From Lachnospiraceae bacterium UBA4631 (GTDB taxonomy: Bacteria; Bacillota; Clostridia; Lachnospirales; Lachnospiraceae), in assembly GCA_002406015.1 (NCBI GenBank), contig DHMX01000023.1, forward strand, positions 181,099 through 245,098: 64,000 nucleotides of DNA. Direction: 5' to 3'. Shown here piece by piece: positions 49,848 to 58,379 of the stretch (position 1 is its first letter; every line of letters starts with the position of its first letter). The translations under genes were made by a program, and so were the position numbers. The notes under the pieces are model-generated. The model was given only the letters and a program-made list of their open reading frames with translations, was not told where the DNA came from and did not search any database.

Positions 49848-51542
49848 TTGAAAAAAATTATAAGCATCTTTGCGGTGCTGGTAAGTATTATTTTAATAAT
49901 TATGGCAATTACATCCCATGCGGATGCAGAGGTAAAGCGTTCAAATGATGAAAGTACCTATGTGAACCAGTTTCTGAGTGATTTGGCGGATATGAACAAT
50001 CAGAAGGGGATTACGATTCAGGTGGGGAAGGAATTATTATCCTTTGTAGATGCAAAGCCATATGTAAGTGCAAAAGGAAGCCTGATGTTTCCGGTAGACC
50101 AGTTGACAGATACCTTTAACTGTTCAACGCAGGTATATGATAACGGAAATATTTTGATAGAGAAGGGTGTTAATTCCATTAGCCTGTATGTAAACAGTGC
50201 TTCTGCAAAAATTAACGGTACAACAGTGGAAATGTCCGACCGCGTACAAAAGGAGAATGACAAGCTGTATGTGCCTCTGGCAGACATTTCACAATATATT
50301 AATTATAATTTTACCATGAATTATAATGAGGCAAGTGTTGAAATGGCACAGATTGCAGAGGAAGTAGAGTTACCTGCCAAATATGATATGCGGCAGCTTG
50401 ACCGGGTGACACCGGTGCGGGACCAGGGAGCCTACGGAACCTGTTGGGCATTTGCGTCACTGGCAGCATTGGAAACAACACTGACTCCGCAAGAGAAGCT
50501 GATATTTTCACCCGACCATATGAGTCTGTGCAACAGCTTCAGTCTAAATCAAAACGAGGGCGGAGAATATACAATGGCAATTGCCTATCTGGCAAGCTGG
50601 CAGGGTCCGGTATATGAATCCGATGACCCATATGGGGACGGCGTGACGGATGATACCTTAAAAGCAAGAAAGCATCTGGAAGAGGCACAGATTATTGCTT
50701 CTAAGGATTATGTCGGAATTAAAGAAGCAATCTACAAATACGGAGCAGTGGAAACCTCTATTTATACGCAGATGAAGGCAGCAGACAGTTGGTCTAATTA
50801 TTATAATCGGGAACGTGCCGCGTATTATTATAATTTAGAAGCTCCATGTAATCACGATATTATTATTGTCGGCTGGGACGATAATTTTCCGAAGGAATAT
50901 TTTACTATTCAGCCAGAGGAGGATGGAGCATTTATCTGTAAAAATAGCTGGGGAACTGCGTTTGGAGAGGATGGCTTCTTTTATGTATCCTATGAGGATG
51001 CAAACATCGGAACAACAAATGTGGTCTATTCCAAGCTGGGAAGTGCGGATAATTTTTCGCACATTTATCAGTCTGATTTGTTGGGCTGGACCGGACAGTT
51101 GGGTTATAACCGGGAATCCGCCTATTTTGCCAATGTTTATAAGGCAGGAGAAAAGGAGGAATTGGCAGCAGTTTCCTTCTATGCAACCGGACCCGATACC
51201 AGCTATAAGGTGTATCTGGTAAAGAATTTTGAAAATGCTGAAAGCCTGAATGACCGTATATTACTGAAGGAGGGAAAATTCTCGGCAGCAGGGTATTATA
51301 CGGTTCGGATGGATAACCCGGTCAGTCTTCCGGATAATGAAAAATACGCAGTGGTGGTTTATATCCATACACCGGATTCCATTCATCCGGTGGCAATTGA
51401 ATATGATGCGGACGAACGAACCAAGAATTTTGATATTACAGACGGCGAGGGATATATCAGCCTGTATGGTAATAAATGGGTAAATACCGAGACAAACCAG
51501 CAATGTAATTTGTGTCTGAAAGCATTTACCAATGATAAATAG
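49848..51542 (+). CDS. Secreted C1 (papain-like) peptidase with N-terminal stalk-like and C-terminal lectin-like domains
   Basis: 564 residues from a TTG (SD GAAGAGGG). A signal peptide or anchor (about 1-25) is followed by a copper-amine-oxidase-N-like beta domain (about 55-165; LYVPLADISQYINY). The papain domain (about 175-395) has the oxyanion Gln193 and nucleophile Cys199 in PVRDQGAYGTCWAF, His in CNHDIIIVGWDD and Asn in CKNSWGTAFGEDGF. The C-terminal beta domain (about 410-560) matches the lectin-like module that accompanies such peptidases. All catalytic residues are intact. It should act outside the cell; the substrate is unknown. No sorting signal is visible at the C-terminus. Confidence 0.88.
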   Translation: MKKIISIFAVLVSIILIIMAITSHADAEVKRSNDESTYVNQFLSDLADMNNQKGITIQVGKELLSFVDAKPYVSAKGSLMFPVDQLTDTFNCSTQVYDNGNILIEKGVNSISLYVNSASAKINGTTVEMSDRVQKENDKLYVPLADISQYINYNFTMNYNEASVEMAQIAEEVELPAKYDMRQLDRVTPVRDQGAYGTCWAFASLAALETTLTPQEKLIFSPDHMSLCNSFSLNQNEGGEYTMAIAYLASWQGPVYESDDPYGDGVTDDTLKARKHLEEAQIIASKDYVGIKEAIYKYGAVETSIYTQMKAADSWSNYYNRERAAYYYNLEAPCNHDIIIVGWDDNFPKEYFTIQPEEDGAFICKNSWGTAFGEDGFFYVSYEDANIGTTNVVYSKLGSADNFSHIYQSDLLGWTGQLGYNRESAYFANVYKAGEKEELAAVSFYATGPDTSYKVYLVKNFENAESLNDRILLKEGKFSAAGYYTVRMDNPVSLPDNEKYAVVVYIHTPDSIHPVAIEYDADERTKNFDITDGEGYISLYGNKWVNTETNQQCNLCLKAFTNDK

Positions 51543-51656
51543 GCGAAGAACATAACAAGCCGGAAGAAGGATTGCAAAAAAGCAGTAAAAGAGAAGAATC
51601 AGTGAAAAAGGAATAAAAACAGTAGAAGAAATAAGCTGGAGTAAAGGAGAAATGAT

Positions 51657-52250
51657 ATGAAACGATTGATATTTGCGACAGGAAACAAGGATAAGCTTAA
51701 GGAAATTCGGGCAATCATGGGGGGATTGGATTATGAAATTCTGTCTATGAAGGAAGCCGGAATTGATATAGAGATTGAGGAAAACGGAACCACCTTTCAA
51801 GAGAATGCATTGATTAAGGCAAGAGCTATTCATGCACGTTGTCAGGAATTAGTATTAGCGGATGATTCCGGGTTAGAGGTTGATTATATGGACAAGCAGC
51901 CGGGCGTATTTTCTCATCGGTTTGGAGGAGAGGATACTCCGTATTCGGTTAAAAACCAGATGATAATAGACCGCTTGGAGGGAGTGCCGGATGAGAAGCG
52001 GACAGCAAGATTTGTCTGTGCAATAGCTGCGGTATTTCCGGACGGAACAGAGGTGGTACGGAAAGCTGCCATGGAAGGAATCATTGGCTATCAGGAGGCT
52101 GGTGCAAATGGATTCGGATATGACCCGATTTTTTATTTGCCGGAATACGGATGCACCAGTGCAGAGCTGACACCGGAGCAAAAAAATGCAATTAGTCATC
52201 GAGGAAAAGCATTGCGGTTAATGCGGGAAGTGTTGGAGCAGGCAAAGTAG
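51657..52250 (+). CDS. rdgB: Non-canonical purine NTP pyrophosphatase (RdgB/HAM1)
   Basis: 197 residues. The N-terminal IFATGNKDKLKEIRAIM, the FQENALIKA motif, LADDSGLEVDYM and GFGYDPIFYLPEYG, plus KNAISHRGKAL near the C-terminus, define the Ham1 family. It removes ITP, dITP and XTP from the nucleotide pool. SD AAAGGAGA. A phosphoesterase gene follows after a purine-rich spacer, as in many Clostridia where the two are neighbours. Confidence 0.95.
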   Translation: MKRLIFATGNKDKLKEIRAIMGGLDYEILSMKEAGIDIEIEENGTTFQENALIKARAIHARCQELVLADDSGLEVDYMDKQPGVFSHRFGGEDTPYSVKNQMIIDRLEGVPDEKRTARFVCAIAAVFPDGTEVVRKAAMEGIIGYQEAGANGFGYDPIFYLPEYGCTSAELTPEQKNAISHRGKALRLMREVLEQAK

Positions 52251-52400
52251 GATAGGCAGAGGAAGCAGAAAAGGACTGGAAAGAGGCAGGAATTAGCGAT
52301 GGAAAGCGGTTGGCGGAGAAGGTAGAGAAGGACCGGAAAGAGATAGAAACTGACTGTGGCAGTTGGTTGGCAGAGAAAGTAGAAAGAAACTAGCACTTAT
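52251..52400 (+). repeat. Purine-rich imperfect tandem repeat (57-bp unit) between rdgB and the phosphoesterase gene
   Basis: Two imperfect copies start with GGACTGGAAAGAG (52273) and GGACCGGAAAGAG (52330) and end with TTGGCGGAGAAGGTAGAGAA and TTGGCAGAGAAAGTAGAAAG. A partial third copy precedes them. The spacer is strongly A/G-biased on the plus strand, and no reading frame is convincing. Confidence 0.6.
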
Positions 52401-52430
52401 ATAAGGTGGATAGATGAGGAAAGGACAAAA

Positions 52431-52970
52431 ATGCGGATACTGGTAGTGAGTGATTCTCATGGGCGAAATGATTATGTAGAACGTGCAGTAGAGCAGGCAG
52501 AACGAACCGGCTATATTGATGTATTGATTCATTTGGGTGATGTGGAGGATGATGTTGAAGAACTACGTTCATTGATAGATGGGGATACTTATATTGTAGC
52601 AGGAAATAATGACGGAGCACTTGGACTTCCTGACCATTTGACTGTTAATTTGTGCGGCAAGCAGATATTCTTGACGCATGGGCATCGGTATATGGTGAAT
52701 TATGATTTGAATCGGCTGGGGCTTTTTGGAACTATGAATCATATGGACATGGTGATGTTTGGACATACGCATTACCCTTATCTGGACAGAGGGGATGACA
52801 TTACCCTGCTAAATCCCGGAAGCCTGACCTATCCGAGACAAGAGGGCAGAGCAAGAACCTTTGTGTTGATGGAGATAGACGAGCAGGGAACGGTAGAGTA
52901 TCATTGGCAGGAATTAGAGGAAGACACCGGGAAGAAAAAGAAAGGCTGGTTTGGAAATTTGTTTGATTGA
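52431..52970 (+). CDS. YfcE-type metallophosphoesterase
   Basis: 179 residues. Metal-binding motifs in order are VSDSHGRNDYVERA (DxH), HLGDVEDDVE (GDxxD), VAGNNDG (GNND), THGHRYMV and MVMFGHTHYPYL (GHTH). YfcE-type enzymes hydrolyse phosphodiesters; the native substrate is uncertain. Follows rdgB after 180 bp of repeated purine-rich sequence with an AGAGGAAAGGA-like SD region. Confidence 0.92.
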   Translation: MRILVVSDSHGRNDYVERAVEQAERTGYIDVLIHLGDVEDDVEELRSLIDGDTYIVAGNNDGALGLPDHLTVNLCGKQIFLTHGHRYMVNYDLNRLGLFGTMNHMDMVMFGHTHYPYLDRGDDITLLNPGSLTYPRQEGRARTFVLMEIDEQGTVEYHWQELEEDTGKKKKGWFGNLFD

Positions 52971-53026
52971 GCCGGATGTTTTAGATGCTATACGGCTGGA
53001 TAAGCAGCTTGCATGAAAATAAGAAA

Positions 53027-53098
53027 GCAAAATAAGAAAAGCAAAATAAGAAAAGCAAAAATAGAAAAAGCAACATAGAAAAAGCAAAAATAGAAATG
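53027..53098 (+). repeat. A-rich tandem repeat (14-15-bp unit) before rlmD
   Basis: Five units beginning GCAAAATAAGAAAA or GCAAAAATAGAAAA lie head to tail at 53027, 53041, 53055, 53070 and 53084. Copies diverge progressively. They fill the spacer between the phosphoesterase and rlmD genes and probably vary in number by slippage. Confidence 0.75.
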
Positions 53099-53127
53099 AT
53101 AGAAATAGACAGGCAGGAGAGAAATGC

Positions 53128-54555
53128 ATGAAAAAGGGCAGTGAATATGAAGTAACAATTGCAGATTATGAATTTCCAAACAAGGGAATCGCATATATAG
53201 AAGAACGAAAAGTGACGGTTAAGGGGGCTTTTGCCGGACAGAAGGTACGGATACGAATTACGAAATCAAAAAATGGTAAAGCAGAGGCACGACTGTTAGA
53301 GGTATTGGAACCATCACCACAGGAAACAGCCATGCCAATCTGTAAAGATTTCGGAACGTGCGGCGGCTGCACTTATCAGACATTTCCGTACGAGACACAG
53401 TTGCAGATTAAGGAGCAGCAGGTGCGACATTTGATAAATCAGGTATGTAAGGAATATGAGTGGGAGGGCATCATCGGCAGTCCCATGACAGAAGGATACC
53501 GGAATAAGATGGAGTTCTCCTTTGGGGATGAATATAAGGATGGACCGTTGGCATTAGGGCTTCATAAGAAAGGAAGCTTTTATGATTTGGTAACGGTAAC
53601 AGATTGCAAAATTGTAGATTCTGACTATAACCAAATTCTGGATTGCACCTTGACACATTTTACAAAGCAGGAGATTCCTTATTTTAAGAAAATGAGACAT
53701 GAGGGAACTTTGCGTCATCTTGTGGTGCGACAGACTGCTCGTTCAAAGGATATATTAATTAATTTAGTGGTAAGCAGTCAGATTGGAAAAAGCAATCCGG
53801 ATGCTGACCAGACAGAAAAGGGAATAGAAAAGGGAACATTTGAACAGATTAAAGACTATCTGGGTACAGAGGAGTGGCTACGGACATTGCAGGCATTAGA
53901 ATTGCATGGAAAAATTGCGGGAGTGCTATTGACTATCAATGACGGTTTGGCGGATGTGGTACAGAGTGATGAAACGCATTTGTTATACGGACAGGATTAT
54001 ATTTACGAGGAAATATTAGGGCTTAAGTTTCGGATTACCCCATTTTCCTTCTTTCAGACTAATTCTCTTGGGGCAGAGGTATTGTATGAAAAAGCAAGGG
54101 AATATGTGGGTGACATAGAAAATCAAGTGGTATTTGACTTGTATAGTGGAACCGGAACAATTGCACAGATGTTAGCCCCGGTGGCAAAGAAGGTCGTTGG
54201 TGTGGAAATTATTGAAGAAGCGGTGGAGTCGGCAAGAGACAACGCAATTTTGAATCGACTGGATAATTGTGAATTTATTGCCGGAGATGTAATGAAGGTG
54301 TTAGATGGCTTATCAGAATTGCCGGACATGATTGTGCTGGACCCTCCGCGGGATGGGATTCATCCGAAGGCACTGAACAAGATAATCCGATATGGAGTTA
54401 AACGAATGGTGTATATATCATGTAAACCAACGAGTCTGGCAAGGGATTTGGTGACGTTGCAGGCAGAGGGATACCGGGTGGAAAAGGTGTGCTGTGTGGA
54501 TATGTTTCCGGGAACGGCGAATGTGGAAACGGTGGTTAAATTATTTCTCAAATAG
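53128..54555 (+). CDS. rlmD: 23S rRNA (uracil-C5) methyltransferase, RlmD/RumA type
   Basis: 475 residues. The N-terminal TRAM domain (about 1-62) is followed by 4Fe-4S ligands Cys72, Cys78 and Cys81 (ICKDFGTCGGCTY) and a later Cys in VTDCKIVD. The SAM domain has VFDLYSGTGTIAQML, VVGVEIIEEAV and LDPPRDGIHP; the catalytic Cys is in MVYISCKPTSLARD. It methylates a uracil in 23S rRNA. SD GGAGAGAAATG-type. A small gene 24 bp downstream encodes a tail often found fused to such enzymes. Confidence 0.94.
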   Translation: MKKGSEYEVTIADYEFPNKGIAYIEERKVTVKGAFAGQKVRIRITKSKNGKAEARLLEVLEPSPQETAMPICKDFGTCGGCTYQTFPYETQLQIKEQQVRHLINQVCKEYEWEGIIGSPMTEGYRNKMEFSFGDEYKDGPLALGLHKKGSFYDLVTVTDCKIVDSDYNQILDCTLTHFTKQEIPYFKKMRHEGTLRHLVVRQTARSKDILINLVVSSQIGKSNPDADQTEKGIEKGTFEQIKDYLGTEEWLRTLQALELHGKIAGVLLTINDGLADVVQSDETHLLYGQDYIYEEILGLKFRITPFSFFQTNSLGAEVLYEKAREYVGDIENQVVFDLYSGTGTIAQMLAPVAKKVVGVEIIEEAVESARDNAILNRLDNCEFIAGDVMKVLDGLSELPDMIVLDPPRDGIHPKALNKIIRYGVKRMVYISCKPTSLARDLVTLQAEGYRVEKVCCVDMFPGTANVETVVKLFLK

Positions 54556-54579
54556 GATACACTGAAGATAGAGGTAATA

Positions 54580-54831
54580 ATGAAGTTTGAAGAAGAGAGT
54601 AATTATACACCACAAGAAAAGGCTACTTATTCAAAGAGTAAGGAATATGTGAGAGACAAGTATGGTGTAAATGTGCATACTTCTTATATTGCACCGGTAA
54701 AGCTGATGTGGGGTCTGGACATGGGCGAGAATTATAATAAGTCCAAGAAAGAGAATCCAGAGGTGAAGCAGTGTCTGCAGGAAAAGGTGGATTATATTAA
54801 GGATGCATTGAGACATTTCAAGTTGATATGA
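54580..54831 (+). CDS. Small protein like the C-terminal tail of clostridial rRNA methyltransferases
   Basis: 83 residues, soluble, basic and acidic in turn. KATYSKSKEYVRDKYGVNVHTSYIAPVK (about 13-40) and the end KVDYIKDALRHFKLI resemble a conserved 70-residue module that in other Clostridia is attached to the C-terminus of RlmD-type methyltransferases or lies beside them. The N-terminal half has winged-helix-like spacing. It is 24 bp after rlmD, so it is cotranscribed. The family link is from memory and unverified. Confidence 0.6.
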   Translation: MKFEEESNYTPQEKATYSKSKEYVRDKYGVNVHTSYIAPVKLMWGLDMGENYNKSKKENPEVKQCLQEKVDYIKDALRHFKLI

Positions 54832-54867
54832 CAGGCAATCAAAGAAATGGTTTACGAAGGAGACGTT

Positions 54868-55794
54868 ATGTCTGATTTATTTATTATAGGAAATGGTTTT
54901 GATAGAGCTCATGGGCTAGAAACGTCATATTATGATTTTCATCAATTTTTAAAAGATAACTGCAAAAATATGCCGTATATTGGAGTGGTTGAACTGGTAT
55001 CTCAAGATAGTGAAAATAAAATCGACGGTATGATTGTATATGAACCTGTTGAATATTTGGACTTTTTTCAAATCATAATAGACCAAACAGATGGACCAGA
55101 TTGGAAGAATTTTGAAGATGCACTTGGTAGACTAGATTTTTCGGATATCCTAAGGGATTATGGAACATCTTATGATACAGATTCAATTAAATATTTGAAT
55201 GAACGTAGTATTGAATCAATTAACCAAGCTGTATTAACAGTTAAAAAAATGTTTCCACTTTGGGTAAAAAGTATATTGATTGATAATCGGATTAAGAAGA
55301 AAGATATAATTCAAGAAATGCTTAAAAGCTCTCATTATATTCTTAATTTTAATTATACAGATACTTTGGAAAAAATATATGGAGAAAAAAATGTATTTCA
55401 TATTCATGACAATCAACATTCTAGTATAATTTTCGGACACGGAAATTATGTTAATGAAGACTTTGATGATGAAGAATTTGAAATATATCCTGGAGCTGAT
55501 TCATATTTAAATATGATGAAAGCGGAGTTGAAGAAACCTGTAGATAGAATTATTAAAAGAGCAGAGACACAAAATTTTCTGGATTCTATAAAGGATGTTA
55601 TGAAGATTTATTCTTATGGTTTTAGTTATGGTAGTGTGGATTTACCATACATAGTTGAAATATGTAGACATATTGATACTCATAACGTTACATGGTATTT
55701 TAACGACTATTCATCTGATAATGAAATAAAAAAATATCAAAAAATAGTAAAGAAATGTGGATTTGAGGGTTGCTTCTCTACTTTCCATGTGTAG
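54868..55794 (+). CDS. AbiH family abortive-infection protein
   Basis: 308 residues from the ATG at 54868 (SD GAAGGAGA; an earlier ATG at 54847 precedes the SD and is rejected). The N-terminus LFIIGNGFDRAHGLETSYYDF is the AbiH signature (GNGFDxxHGLxTSYxxF). Further matches are HYILNFNYTDTLEKIYG, FHIHDN and IIFGHGN, and the end KIYSYGFSYGSVD...ICRHI. AbiH proteins give phage resistance in lactococci; the mechanism is not well described. The gene is much more AT-rich than upstream genes, and it marks the left edge of the accessory island. Confidence 0.88.
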   Translation: MSDLFIIGNGFDRAHGLETSYYDFHQFLKDNCKNMPYIGVVELVSQDSENKIDGMIVYEPVEYLDFFQIIIDQTDGPDWKNFEDALGRLDFSDILRDYGTSYDTDSIKYLNERSIESINQAVLTVKKMFPLWVKSILIDNRIKKKDIIQEMLKSSHYILNFNYTDTLEKIYGEKNVFHIHDNQHSSIIFGHGNYVNEDFDDEEFEIYPGADSYLNMMKAELKKPVDRIIKRAETQNFLDSIKDVMKIYSYGFSYGSVDLPYIVEICRHIDTHNVTWYFNDYSSDNEIKKYQKIVKKCGFEGCFSTFHV

Positions 55795-56039
55795 CTAGTA
55801 GTTTTTGCCTAATGTTTAAATAAAGCGAGTGATTTATAAAAGTAAAATTTTGCATATATCTTTATTTATAGTATAGAATTATAACTAGACAAGAAGAAAA
55901 AGATGAATGCAAAGTAAAAATGGTACAATTCAATTTTTTAGTTGTGTAATAACATATAAATGTACCAAAACCTTTAAACATTGACACTGCTTAGCCTATG
56001 ACGAGAAATCAAGGATTGGAGCGGTGTCATTTCTTACAT
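55795..56039. other. AT-rich intergenic region with two inverted repeats
   Basis: No coding potential seen. It contains TGGTACA (55921-55927) with TGTACCA (55961-55967), and a 9-bp stem GACACTGCT with AGCGGTGTC (about 55983-56028) spaced by 28 bases. Either could end the convergent abiH and hsdS transcripts, but no clear T-run follows. Confidence 0.4.
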
Positions 56040-56775
56040 TCATAAGTGTTGGAGAAGAAGGTTGAAATGCTCTGATAATGGAGACGACGGAAAAATAAGT
56101 TTATGTATGGCATTAGAAGATAATCCTTGTATTCCAATACCTTTTCCACCGATTAGTCCAGCGTGTTTGTAAAGGTAAAAAACGTAGTAATAGAATTTTG
56201 TGTTTACAGTAATGTATGAACGTAATCTGGATATGATTTTGAATTCTCATAGGATAATCATAATTCCATATAGCTGCCCTGCCTATATTTCCGCCTTCGC
56301 AAACGAGCAACTCTCCTTTAGTTACTGTGCATTTTTCAATTTCCGCTTCAGTAAACGGCATTTCTTTCAATTTATCCAACTCAAATTTATCCCAATACAA
56401 ATTTGATGTTGTGATGTATGTTAGTTTAGTGCCTACTGAATTTGCTAAATTTAATGCTTTGCCTGTATTGTGCTGAAACAATGTACCAAGACGAACCCAT
56501 TCCCAAGAATCCGGTATTTCAAATGGAATTTCATCGTCTATACAACGCTCGATTCCATCCAACTTCTCATAATGAGAATTATCCCTTCTGGAAATAATGG
56601 ATTCGTGTTTGTCACGCTTGATCTTACCTGCCTTAATCAGTTGCTCCTTCTCTACACGAATGTGTTCCAGAAAGGCAGAAGCGGGTTCGTCGGTAGGATC
56701 TTGTGGAACAAGTTTACCCTGAACTGCTTCTTGAAGAATGGACTTTTTTAATTGTTCTGGAAAAATATCGTTCAA
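56040..56775 (-). pseudogene. hsdS: Type I restriction specificity subunit, 3' part (frameshifted)
   Basis: Open from a TTG at 56775 (LNDIFPEQLKKSILQEAVQGKLVPQ), the conserved central helix of HsdS, then KAGKIKRDKHESII and a target recognition domain with IPFEIPDSWEWVRLG. Around 56226 the frame fails: the remaining codons to 56113 look random, while the -1/+2 shifted frame reads YLYKHAGLIGGKGIGIQGLSSNA..., the normal HsdS C-terminal motif, ending at 56040. The first codon follows an in-frame TGA of the upstream part, so this was one gene with 56776-57378. HsdS chooses the DNA site for type I modification. No hsdM or hsdR is in the window. Confidence 0.75.
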
Positions 56776-57378
56776 TCACTTTGCTTTTGAATGGACTACA
56801 CCATATTCAATTACATGAGCCATAACTATATTAAGCGTTTCGACAATGCGAATTTGCTCATATAATGGAGGAATGGGAACAAGCATATTCCCCAGCGTTT
56901 TTCCATTGCAGTTTGGCTGTGCGGTAGCAATAGTGTCTTCTCGTAATTGCGACCAATACAACTCGCTCTCCATAAGGTATTTCAAATATTGTGGGCATAA
57001 CTGGTTACTATATCTGGTTCTAATTAAATAGCCCACATAAATCGCTTCTTCTGGAACTTCTTGTATGAGATAAGACTTCCCAACTGTTCCACCCGTTCTT
57101 GCAAACAGAATATCATTGGGTTTCAGCAGGTATGTATCAATCTCACTTTCCTTTATGTCACAGTAGGGAACTGTTTCACGCAATACAGAATTATCTTGAA
57201 TATCACTAATGCGAACCATCTTTATTCGTCTGTTTTCCTGTGCTGGGGCATTGTATCCATACTGAATAGATTCTGACAATGTTCCCCAACGTACCCATTC
57301 CCAACTCTCCGGTATCTCAAACGGTACTTCATCTGCTATACATACCGGTTCGTTTTTGCCGACCTTCTCATAAGGCAA
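56776..57378 (-). pseudogene. hsdS: Type I restriction specificity subunit, 5' remnant
   Basis: 200 codons ending in an in-frame TGA at 56778-56776. VPFEIPESWEWVRWGTL and LKPNDILFARTGGTVGKSYL, IPPLYEQIRIVETL are HsdS target-recognition and conserved-region motifs. The usual N-terminal helix segment (about 60 residues) is missing: similarity begins immediately at MPYEKVGK, where the sequence changes to AT-rich non-coding DNA at 57378. So the gene lost its 5' end, gained a stop, and is also frameshifted downstream. It is unlikely to give a working specificity subunit alone. Confidence 0.75.
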
Positions 57379-57380
57379 AT

Positions 57381-57738
57381 TATGAATTCTATATTTGAAT
57401 GATATTTGTTATAATACTTGAGGCGAGTCAAAAAGTGGAGCACCTTTTAGAAAGTGACTCCCAAAAGTGACGCACCTATATAAATATTAGGGGTTTTAGG
57501 GGATGTTCCTCCCTAACAGGATGCATTTTGGCGTGGATATAAAAAATGTGTATCTTGCAGAAGACACCATGAGAAATCTATAAAAGAAATTAGCTGATAA
57601 CAAGTTCCGGGGATATGTGAGCGGAATTTTTTTGAATCAAAAATATCGACTTTTCCTTAGCGTAGCTGTATCATCAAGAAAAGAATTATTGGAATTATTC
57701 TGATGGGATGCAGAAACGACTAAGGAAGGAGGAAAGCT
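57381..57738. other. Non-coding junction with possible IS21-type terminal repeats
   Basis: No gene seen. Three related 14-mers occur: AAAAGTGGAGCACC (57431), AGAAAGTGACTCCC (57449) and AAAAGTGACGCACC (57463). Spaced copies of AAAGTG(G/A)-type units are characteristic of IS21-family ends, but no transposase is present. The array lies 50 bp from the break in hsdS. The rest of the interval shows a possible extended -10 (TGTTATAAT, 57407-57415) and the SD of the next gene. Confidence 0.35.
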
Positions 57739-57933
57739 TTGAATAAGAAATTTGAATGCTATTGCACATTTCTTGCGGAGATGATGGAAAAGTACGGTTT
57801 AGAGGTTTTGCGTGATATAGCTGCAGACCTACAGTACGATTCGAAAACTTGGTGTGATGATGCAGAAGGAAAAAGATTTTGGTATGAGGCTTATGTGAAG
57901 CGATTTATGGGACGATTTAAGAAAGCGGCATAA
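57739..57933 (+). CDS. Small hypothetical protein
   Basis: 64 residues from a TTG with a strong SD (AGGAGGAAAG). It is compact and helical, rich in aromatic and charged residues (CYCTFLAEMMEKYG, YEAYVKRFMGRFKKAA), with no membrane span or known motif. A strong terminator lies about 90 bp downstream. Unknown; could be a phage- or element-derived small protein. Confidence 0.5.
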   Translation: MNKKFECYCTFLAEMMEKYGLEVLRDIAADLQYDSKTWCDDAEGKRFWYEAYVKRFMGRFKKAA

Positions 57934-58025
57934 GGAATGCCGGCATCTTGCGAAAGTGGGATGTATACATACGATAGAGCGTTCAAAAAAATGTAAATGG
58001 AATATAATGATAATAATTTGAGTTT

Positions 58026-58062
58026 ACCTCGGTGAAAAGCGAATTTTCACCGAGGTTCATTG
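58026..58062 (+). terminator. Strong intrinsic terminator
   Basis: Perfect 13-bp stem ACCTCGGTGAAAA / TTTTCACCGAGGT (58026-58056), then TCATTG and six T. It isolates the HTH-yhcG unit from upstream transcription. Confidence 0.85.
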
Positions 58063-58082
58063 TTTTTTATGTAAATTAGTTA

Positions 58083-58111
58083 TTGACCGTAAGAGATAAA
58101 AACCATATAAT
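58083..58111 (+). promoter_or_regulatory. Promoter of the HTH-yhcG unit
   Basis: TTGACC (58083-58088), 17-bp spacer and TATAAT (58106-58111), 30 bp before the HTH gene start. Confidence 0.78.
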
Positions 58112-58141
58112 AAATTTATGCAATGCATAAAGAGGTGGACT

Positions 58142-58369
58142 ATGGAAGCAAGAGAAGAATTAAGAAAATTAAGAGAAAATACTGGAATGAATAGAAAAGA
58201 ATTTTGTGAGTACTTTGAAATTCCTTACATGACAGAAACAGACTGGGAATTAGGAAATAGAAGAGTTCCACAGTATCTTTTGCAGTTGATGGCATATAAG
58301 ATTCAAATGGAGAAGTTGTCTGATAAAAGAATCGAGGATGACAAGGAAGATAATACAGCCGGTAAGTAA
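58142..58369 (+). CDS. Small helix-turn-helix protein
   Basis: 75 residues from the ATG at 58142 (SD AGAGGTGG); an ATG at 58118 lacks an SD. REELRKLRENTGMNRKEFCEYFEIPYMTETDWELGNRRVPQYLLQLMAYKI (residues 3-53) is a Xre/Cro-type HTH: helix 2-turn-helix 3 around NRKEFCEYFEIPYMTETDWE. The C-terminal 20 residues are acidic and polar. Genes of this type sit before DUF1016 nuclease genes in many gut Firmicutes. A role as autorepressor at the palindrome before yhcG is inference. Confidence 0.75.
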   Translation: MEAREELRKLRENTGMNRKEFCEYFEIPYMTETDWELGNRRVPQYLLQLMAYKIQMEKLSDKRIEDDKEDNTAGK

Positions 58370-58379
58370 TGCAATAGTA

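Noticed and set aside
51261..51833. 190-codon minus-strand ORF opposite the protease end and rdgB start
   Set aside because: Antisense to two well-supported genes; Phe/Leu/Ile-rich shadow of A-rich coding strands.
53027..53098. CRISPR array
   Set aside because: Units are 14-15 bp, contiguous and degenerate with no spacers; no cas genes in the window.
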